This document shows, piece after piece, positions 58,820 to 64,000 of a DNA stretch of 64,000 bases. The DNA is taken from positions 25,895 to 89,894 of the forward strand of contig NZ_FTNE01000016.1 in the NCBI RefSeq assembly GCF_900156265.1. The letters are read 5' to 3'. Every line of letters begins with the position of its first letter. The first letter of the stretch is position 1. The translations under genes were made by a program, and so were the position numbers. The stretch is from Acidiphilium rubrum. GTDB lineage: Bacteria; Pseudomonadota; Alphaproteobacteria; Acetobacterales; Acetobacteraceae. Under the pieces are notes generated by a model. It did no database searches and was not told the DNA's origin. It was given only the letters and a program-made list of their open reading frames with translations.

Positions 58820-59455
58820 TCAGCCAAGGACGGGCTTGTAGGTGATATGGCCCTTATGGTCGAACGCAAGGCCGGACCAGATGTTTTTCTGATCGTAATA
58901 GACCGAAAGCCGGATCGGGCCGGTGAGTTTATATTGCTGGGCCGTAACGGTTCCGCCAGGCAGCGCGGGCAGTTTGAACCAGCCGATTTTCGCGATGGTC
59001 GGGGTATCGGTATGGCCGGTCTGCATGTTGATCATCGGGCCGTTCAGCATTGCCTTGTTCCAGTAGGTGAGCGGCAGCGCGTTGGCGGCGGCGACGTAAC
59101 GCGGCGTGCGATTGCCCTGGATGACGACGCCGCTGGTCTGGCGTTCGACGAACAATTGATGCGGGGTGCCGTTGTCATCGATGGCGCTGGTGGCCGAGAC
59201 GAATTGTTCATCGCGCCAATGCTCGACGATATGTGCGGTGTAGCGAAACAGCGGGATCGCCAGCAATCCCACCTTCAATTCGACGTGATTATCGACCGTG
59301 AGCATATCGCCGGCATCGATGAAGCGCAGGTGTTGCTCGCCCACCTTGCTGCCGTTGCGGAACACATCGAACGAGAGCCGGTTGCCCCGCGGCAACGGAA
59401 TCGCCACGGCGGCAGCCATGGCGATGAAACTGCGGCGATCGATCGATGGTGGCAT
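58820..59455 (-). CDS. DUF6134-type exported protein
   Basis: 211 residues with a possible Tat-like signal (DRRSFIAMAAAVAIPLP). The mature part starts NRLSFDVFRNGSKVGEQHL and contains beta-rich stretches such as LTVDNHVELKVGLLAIPLF and IRLSVYYDQKNIWSGLAF, which match DUF6134. Function unknown. It lies between an SDR and photolyase genes, seven bases before phrB, so it may take part in a light-stress lipid pathway. Confidence 0.8.
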   Translation of the reverse strand: MPPSIDRRSFIAMAAAVAIPLPRGNRLSFDVFRNGSKVGEQHLRFIDAGDMLTVDNHVELKVGLLAIPLFRYTAHIVEHWRDEQFVSATSAIDDNGTPHQLFVERQTSGVVIQGNRTPRYVAAANALPLTYWNKAMLNGPMINMQTGHTDTPTIAKIGWFKLPALPGGTVTAQQYKLTGPIRLSVYYDQKNIWSGLAFDHKGHITYKPVLG

Positions 59456-59472
59456 GCGATTCGTCCTTTCCG

Positions 59473-60192
59473 TCAGGGTTTGGTGCGCAGGATGCCGCGC
59501 CCGCCATCGACGCCGATGATTTGGCCGGTGATCCAGCCGGCATCGGCCGACAGCAGGAACGCGGCGAGGGCGGCGCTGTCCTCGGCTTCGCCAAGGCGGG
59601 GAATCGGGTGCTGTGCCGCGATGGCTTTCGCCATCGCCTCGTTGCCCGTCAGCCCGGCGGCCATTTTGGTGCGCGACAGGCTGGGCGCGATGCAATTGAC
59701 CCGCACCGGTGCGAGTTCGGCGGCCAGCGCGATCGCCAGGCCTTCGACCGCCGCCTTGGCGCTGCCGATGACGGTGTGGTTGGGAAATCCGGCACGCGCC
59801 GCGACCGAGGAAAACAGCACGACAGCGCCGCCGGTGGCACGCAGACCCACCTCGGCCGCCGCGACCGCGCGGGCCGCACCGATGACGTTGAGCGCGTAGG
59901 TATCGGCGAAATCGGCCACGGTCGCGCGTTTCAGCGGCTTCATCACGATCGAACCGACGCAATAGGCGAGACCCGCGATGCGGGGACCCGCCGCAGCGAT
60001 CGCGGCGGTGAGGCCAGCATCATCGGTGACATCGGCCATTGCGTGGCGCGCACCGAGCTCGGTTGCGAGCGCCGCAAGCGCCGCGCCATCGCGCCCGATG
60101 AGATGCAGATCGGCGCCGCGCGCCGCCAGCGTGCGCGCGAGCGCGGCACCGACGCCGCCGGTGGCGCCGAGAATAACGATTGGATCAGACAT
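59473..60192 (-). CDS. Divergent SDR-family protein lacking the catalytic Tyr
   Basis: 239 residues. Cofactor loop ILGATGGVGAALA and the fold are SDR-like, as are SSVAARAGFPNH and the C-terminal GWITGQIIGVDGGRGI. The expected YxxxK is IGSAK here (Ile in place of Tyr, Lys kept). A group of SDR-like proteins with NHxxI...AK exists, so this may be a normal member of that branch with altered or no redox chemistry. First gene of the photolyase operon. Confidence 0.82.
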   Translation of the reverse strand: MSDPIVILGATGGVGAALARTLAARGADLHLIGRDGAALAALATELGARHAMADVTDDAGLTAAIAAAGPRIAGLAYCVGSIVMKPLKRATVADFADTYALNVIGAARAVAAAEVGLRATGGAVVLFSSVAARAGFPNHTVIGSAKAAVEGLAIALAAELAPVRVNCIAPSLSRTKMAAGLTGNEAMAKAIAAQHPIPRLGEAEDSAALAAFLLSADAGWITGQIIGVDGGRGILRTKP

Positions 60193-60288
60193 GCATACCT
60201 CCGCCGATATAAATGGGGTGGCCGCTCTTTATCGCGAGGTCACACAGGCTCATAAACATGACTACGGTAAAATTCGCGAAAGAGCTTC

Positions 60289-60816
60289 ATGCACCAGCTG
60301 ATTCTGATGCGCCACGCCAAGGCCGAACGTGGCCGCGACGATGAACCCGATCATATGCGGGCCCTGAGCCCTGCCGGTCGCGATGCCGCGCTGCGGATGC
60401 GCGGCCTCGCGCGCAGCCTGGGGCTGGAACCGGATGTGGTGCTGGTGTCCTCGGCACGGCGCACGCGCGAGACGCTGGATTGCGTCGCGTTCTGGGACGA
60501 TCAGCCGAATATCGAAACGCTCGACGCGCTCTATATGGCGCCACCGGCCCGCCTGCTCGAAATTCTGCAAGGGCTGCGCGAGACGGTGCGCAGCGTGATG
60601 ATCATCGGCCATAATCCCGGCTTGCACGATCTGGCGCTGGACCTTGCGGCGGGCGCGCCGGGCGCAAGGGCCGCGCCCTCGGCCGCGCACATCGCGTTGA
60701 ACGAGGGATTTCCGACCGCGCGGCTGGCGGATTTCCTGGTGCTGACGCCCTGGCGCGACCTGCGGGCGGCGGGCGTGCGATTGCAGCGGGTGATCGATCC
60801 GCCCACCACGCGATGA
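60289..60816 (+). CDS. SixA-like histidine phosphatase
   Basis: 175 residues. LMRHAKAE carries the RHx nucleophilic His, SSARRTRETLD is the second Arg, and IIGHNPGLHDLAL has the second His. In enterobacteria SixA dephosphorylates phospho-His of PTS-type or ArcB-type proteins; the substrate here is unknown. Divergent from the SDR gene. Confidence 0.88.
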   Translation: MHQLILMRHAKAERGRDDEPDHMRALSPAGRDAALRMRGLARSLGLEPDVVLVSSARRTRETLDCVAFWDDQPNIETLDALYMAPPARLLEILQGLRETVRSVMIIGHNPGLHDLALDLAAGAPGARAAPSAAHIALNEGFPTARLADFLVLTPWRDLRAAGVRLQRVIDPPTTR

Positions 60817-60951
60817 TTTATGCTGCATGCGCGAAGGTTGCGCGATGATGCGGGTTCGATTTACACTCGCTTAAGTTTTAGCCGGTATCGTTTGATCAAA
60901 TGCGCGATGGGACACAACGCACCGTCCCGATCGCCCCAAGGGACCATGCCA

Positions 60952-62262
60952 ATGAGCGCCAGCGCCAAACCGAGCCAAGCCACCATCACCATCGAAGGCA
61001 GCAACACGACGGCGGTGCTGCCGCTGCTGTCCGGCACATTGGGGCCGCAGGTCGCCGATATCCGCAAGCTGCAAGCCCAGGCCGGAATCTTCACCTTCGA
61101 TCCCGGCTATGGCGAGACGGCTTCGTGCGAAAGCAAGATCACCTATATCGATGGCGATGAGGGCGTGCTGCTCTATCGGGGCTATCCGATTGCGCAACTC
61201 GCTGAAAAATCGACGTTTCTGGAAGTCGCCTACCTGCTGATGTATGGCGACCTGCCGAACGCGGCGCAGTTCGAGGAGTTCAACCACGGCGTGACCATGC
61301 ACACCATGCTGCATGAGCAGATCCGCCGGTTCTGGGAAGGCTTCCGGCGTGATGCGCACCCGATGGCGGTGCTCTGCGGCGTGGTCGGCGCAATGTCGGC
61401 GTTCTATCCCGACAGTGTGAACATCAACGATGCGCGCGAGCGCGAGATCAGCGCGTTCCGGCTGATCGCGAAAATTCCGACCATCACGGCCTGGGCGTAT
61501 AAATATTCGATCGGTCAGCCGTTCATGTATCCGCGCAACGATTTGTCGTACGCGGAGAATTTTTTATACATGATGAACGCGGTGCCGGCCGAATCGTACC
61601 GCAAAAACCCCATCCTCGAACGGGCGATGGACCGGATCTTGATCCTGCACGCCGATCATGAACAAAACGCCTCGACCTCGACCGTGCGCCTCGCCGGATC
61701 GACCGGCGCCAACCCGTTCGCCTGCATCGCCGCCGGCATTGCAGCGCTGTGGGGCCCCGCTCACGGTGGTGCCAACGAAGCCGTGCTAAAAATGCTCGGT
61801 GAAATCGGTGATAAAAAGAACATCCCCGCATTCATCGCCGAAGTGAAAGACAAGAGCAGCCATACCAAACTGATGGGTTTCGGCCACCGGGTGTATAAAA
61901 ACTTCGACCCGCGCGCGAAAATCATGCAGCAGACCTGCTACGAAGTGCTCGGCGAACTCGGCATCAAGAACGATCCTCTGCTCGACCTCGCCATGGAACT
62001 CGAGAAAATCGCGCTCGATGACGATTATTTCGTCAGCCGCAAACTCTACCCGAACGTCGATTTCTACTCAGGTATCATCCTGAAAGCGATGGGCTTTCCA
62101 ACCACCATGTTCACCCCGCTGTTCGCCCTCGCCCGCACCACCGGTTGGATCAGCCAATGGATGGAAATGATCGAAGATCCCCAGCAACGCATCGGCCGCC
62201 CACGCCAGCTTTATACCGGCGCCCCACAACGCGACTACGTCGCCATCGCCGCGCGAGCGTAG
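60952..62262 (+). CDS. gltA: Citrate synthase
   Basis: 436 residues from [16 protein letters not shown], with AAGGGA-like AAGGGA eight bases before this [23 protein letters not shown], the active-site His in [29 protein letters not shown] and [14 protein letters not shown] (His, Asp) are the type II citrate synthase motifs. First step of the TCA cycle. Upstream in-frame ATGs add about 44 residues without family support. Confidence 0.96.
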   Translation: MSASAKPSQATITIEGSNTTAVLPLLSGTLGPQVADIRKLQAQAGIFTFDPGYGETASCESKITYIDGDEGVLLYRGYPIAQLAEKSTFLEVAYLLMYGDLPNAAQFEEFNHGVTMHTMLHEQIRRFWEGFRRDAHPMAVLCGVVGAMSAFYPDSVNINDAREREISAFRLIAKIPTITAWAYKYSIGQPFMYPRNDLSYAENFLYMMNAVPAESYRKNPILERAMDRILILHADHEQNASTSTVRLAGSTGANPFACIAAGIAALWGPAHGGANEAVLKMLGEIGDKKNIPAFIAEVKDKSSHTKLMGFGHRVYKNFDPRAKIMQQTCYEVLGELGIKNDPLLDLAMELEKIALDDDYFVSRKLYPNVDFYSGIILKAMGFPTTMFTPLFALARTTGWISQWMEMIEDPQQRIGRPRQLYTGAPQRDYVAIAARA

Positions 62263-62307
62263 CCGCGCGGCACCCTGGTGCCGACCGGTTGGGTGCCGCT
62301 CGGAGCG

Positions 62308-62512
62308 AGTAAGGCGGGGGGCTTTGCCCCCTCGACCCCCACTAAGGGCGGAGCCCTTAGAACCCGCTAGTTTTAGGCAAGGGGAGGGCGCTGCCTCGGT
62401 GGTTCCGTCGATCTGGCCTGGACAGCCCTCCCCTTGCCTAAAACTAATGGATTTTAAAGGCTCCGCCTTTAACGGGGTCCAGGGGCAGAGCCCCTGGCCT
62501 TGCTTTCTCCCA
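62308..62512. repeat. Family A structured repeat, copy A7
   Basis: Flanks identical to A1 for tens of bases on both sides, with a core stem of 22 pairs (62368-62390 with 62425-62446) and one mismatch by the loop. The loop reads CTGCCTCGG...CTGGCCTGG, the reverse complement of the A1 and A6 loops. It lies between the convergent gltA and rsgA. Confidence 0.92.
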
Positions 62513-62533
62513 GCATCACCCCACCCATCGCCA

Positions 62534-63598
62534 TCAGGGCGCGACGTCGCCTGTGCGCCGCTGGCGGGTTGTTTTGGCCCATTTCCGTCGTTGGGCGGCT
62601 TCGGCGCGTTTATCGCCGCGGCGTGCGAGGTGGGCCATTTCGCGATCGAGTTTGGCGTAATCGGTCAGGCGGTGGGCTTCGAGCGTGCCGTCGGCGATGG
62701 CGGCCTGAACGGCGCAGCCGGGTTCGGCTTCGTGCCGGCAATCGGAGAACCGGCAGTGTGTGGCGATTGTCGTGATGTCGGCGAAGGCGTCGTCGAGCCC
62801 TTCGGTCTGCCATTGGGTGATCGCGCGGATGCCGGGGGTATCGAGGATGAGACCGCCGCCATCGAGGGCGAACAGGTCGCGGCTGGTGGTGGTGTGGCGG
62901 CCGCGGCCGTTTTCATCGGTGATGGAGGTGGCCTGGCGGTCGGTGCCGAGCAGGCGGTTGACCAAGCTGGATTTGCCGACGCCGGAGGAGCCGACCAGCA
63001 GGGCGGTTTCGCCGGGACGGATCAGGGCGCGCAGGGCGGCGATGCCTTCGCCGGTCGCGTTGGAGACCAGGTGGACGGCGACGCCGGGGGCTTCGATGGC
63101 GAGTTGGTCGATCATCGGTGGGGCGAGTCCGAGGTCGATTTTGGTCAGCACGATCATCGGGACGGCGCCGGAGCCATAGGCGGCGCCGAGCAGGCGTTCG
63201 AGGCGGCGGGTCGAGAAATCGGCATCGGCGCCGGTCACGATGAAGACGTAATCGATATTGGCGGCGATGATCTGTTCGCCTTTGGCGACGTCGTGACGGG
63301 TCAGATCGCCGACCGCGCGGGCGAATTTGGTGCGGCGGGGCAACACGGCATCGATGGTCGCGCCACCGCCTTCGAGGCGGGCGACGACGAAATCGCCGAC
63401 CACGGGCAGGCCGAGGTCGGTGTCGCGATGGCGCATCCGCCCTGCACATTGGGCGCGGATGGTGCCGCCGGCGTAGGCGAGTTCATAATGGCCGCGGTGA
63501 TGCGCGATGATGCGGCCGGCGATGTGGGTGGGTTCGGCGATGTCAGCGAAGGATTGAGCGAGGGTTTCGCTCCATCCGAGATGGTCGAGATCGGTCAT
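62534..63598 (-). CDS. rsgA: Ribosome-biogenesis GTPase RsgA
   Basis: 354 residues. N-terminal OB fold, then a circularly permuted GTPase: TKIDLGL (G4) precedes GSSGVGKSSLVNRLLG (G1) and DTPGIRA (G3), and the C-terminal zinc site is CRFSDCRHEAEPGCAV. It checks 30S maturation. The start has GGAG ten bases before the ATG, with a mini-ORF upstream. Confidence 0.94.
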   Translation of the reverse strand: MTDLDHLGWSETLAQSFADIAEPTHIAGRIIAHHRGHYELAYAGGTIRAQCAGRMRHRDTDLGLPVVGDFVVARLEGGGATIDAVLPRRTKFARAVGDLTRHDVAKGEQIIAANIDYVFIVTGADADFSTRRLERLLGAAYGSGAVPMIVLTKIDLGLAPPMIDQLAIEAPGVAVHLVSNATGEGIAALRALIRPGETALLVGSSGVGKSSLVNRLLGTDRQATSITDENGRGRHTTTSRDLFALDGGGLILDTPGIRAITQWQTEGLDDAFADITTIATHCRFSDCRHEAEPGCAVQAAIADGTLEAHRLTDYAKLDREMAHLARRGDKRAEAAQRRKWAKTTRQRRTGDVAP

Positions 63599-63656
63599 TT
63601 CGATCAGGCTCCGTGAGGATAGCGGCAGGCGGGCCTGAGGGTCCGGTCGGTGCTCG

Positions 63657-63713
63657 TCAGGCGCGGGGGCGGGCGACGCGCAGAGCGTCGGGGCGGTTCA
63701 CAATGACTGTCAT
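63657..63713 (-). CDS. Candidate 18-codon leader ORF upstream of rsgA
   Basis: ATG with a perfect AGGAGG five bases before it, then MTVIVNRPDALRVARPRA and a stop. The ribosome binding site is stronger than that of rsgA itself, 58 bases downstream. Arg/Pro/Ala-rich C-terminus. It might be a leader peptide for rsgA or a remnant of a gene cut by the nearby insertion sequence. Confidence 0.45.
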   Translation of the reverse strand: MTVIVNRPDALRVARPRA

Positions 63714-63844
63714 GCTGCCCTCCTGTTGCCTGGGTTGGTACTCGTTTCAGATGGACCGTTTGGCGGCGGATGTCGAGGATAAAGGTCTGTCGGCGGCACT
63801 TCTTTTCTGCACGACCACAGCAGCCCGTCCTTATACCAACCGCC

Positions 63845-64000
63845 CTAACGCGTAACCTGTGCCCAATCTCTAGTCCCGATTGAGGTAATTTTTGCAGGAT
63901 CGCTGACGAGGAAGTTCCAAGCGTTTTTGGCTGCATTGCGCATGTCCTGATAGCTGTTCCAGACGAGACTGCTCAGCTTGTTTCGTAACCATCCGGTCTG
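63845..64000 (-). mobile_element. IS630-type transposase, C-terminal 51 codons (continues beyond window)
   Basis: On the minus strand: frame open from the window edge, with WNSYQDMRNAAKNAWNFLVS and TSIGTRDWAQVTR followed by TAG. This tail is that of IS630-family transposases (DDE type). The end of the element probably lies within a few tens of bases beyond the stop, near TTATACCAACCGCCCTAACG, where a TA target would be expected. Its other end and completeness cannot be seen. Confidence 0.8.

Overview
The window is a GC-rich chromosomal segment of an alphaproteobacterium, most likely an Acetobacteraceae / Rhodospirillales relative (inferred from gene content and order; no search was run). The main evidence is alphaproteobacterial gene neighbourhoods: cobT-cobS beside a J-protein and bolA; ihfB-lapA-pyrF-trpF; mutM divergent from ubiE-coaBC-dut; efp-suhB followed by OmpA/MotA/MotB-like envelope genes; and rpsB-tsf. 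About 65 protein genes, one tRNA (His, GTG) and many dispersed structured repeats are present.

Layout. 1-1.8 kb: end of a DNA-repair-type radical SAM gene overlapping a fused UdgX-like gene. 2-5.5 kb: pqiABC envelope lipid-transport operon. 5.8-10 kb: sugar-acid catabolism genes (IlvD/Edd dehydratase and SDR, divergent from an SMP-30 lactonase) plus pncA. 10-21 kb: asmA, an MFS-like gene, and two paralogous YfhO-type giant membrane proteins on either side of hemW. 21-24 kb: katG and an orphan proline-rich gene. 24.6-26.4 kb: rpsB-tsf. 26.5-28.6 kb: an accessory patch with an Mrr-type restriction gene and a RAYT transposase surrounded by its REP elements. 28.6-32 kb: metH. 32-34 kb: a small phage-like cassette. 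34-38.5 kb: efp, suhB and a three-gene envelope set. 38.6-47.3 kb: two VapBC-type modules around cobTS, a J-protein, bolA, an LplT-like transporter, an enoyl-CoA hydratase and an isoaspartyl peptidase. 47.4-56.5 kb: asd, tRNA-His, mobA, marC, ihfB, lapA, pyrF, trpF, mutM, ubiE, coaBC, dut. 56.5-60.2 kb: a four-gene photolyase operon (SDR, DUF6134, PhrB-type FeS photolyase, SDR). 60.3-63.6 kb: sixA-like, gltA, rsgA. The window ends inside an IS630-type transposase.

The most unusual content is in the gaps. Seven copies of a ~200-bp multi-hairpin element (family A) share one architecture: outer GC hairpins, a GGACCCC/GGGGTCC closing helix, two inner hairpins, and a central 19-23 bp stem with a ~30-nt loop. 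The stem sequence differs between copies but pairing is kept. In two subfamilies the central loop is inverted relative to its flanks, as if the core had flipped. A second family (B; four full copies of ~135 bp and four half copies) has AT-rich terminator-like hairpins around a GC-rich centre. One B copy supplies the C-terminus and stop codon of a YfhO paralogue. A third set is classical REP with a GTAG head around a RAYT gene whose stop codon lies in a REP.

Pathway links inside the window: CobS/CobT (cobalt insertion) with B12-dependent MetH; asd upstream of methionine, threonine and lysine synthesis; pyrF/dut for pyrimidines; mutM, the UdgX-like protein and photolyase for DNA damage; katG for peroxide; hemW for haem metabolism; gltA for the TCA cycle.
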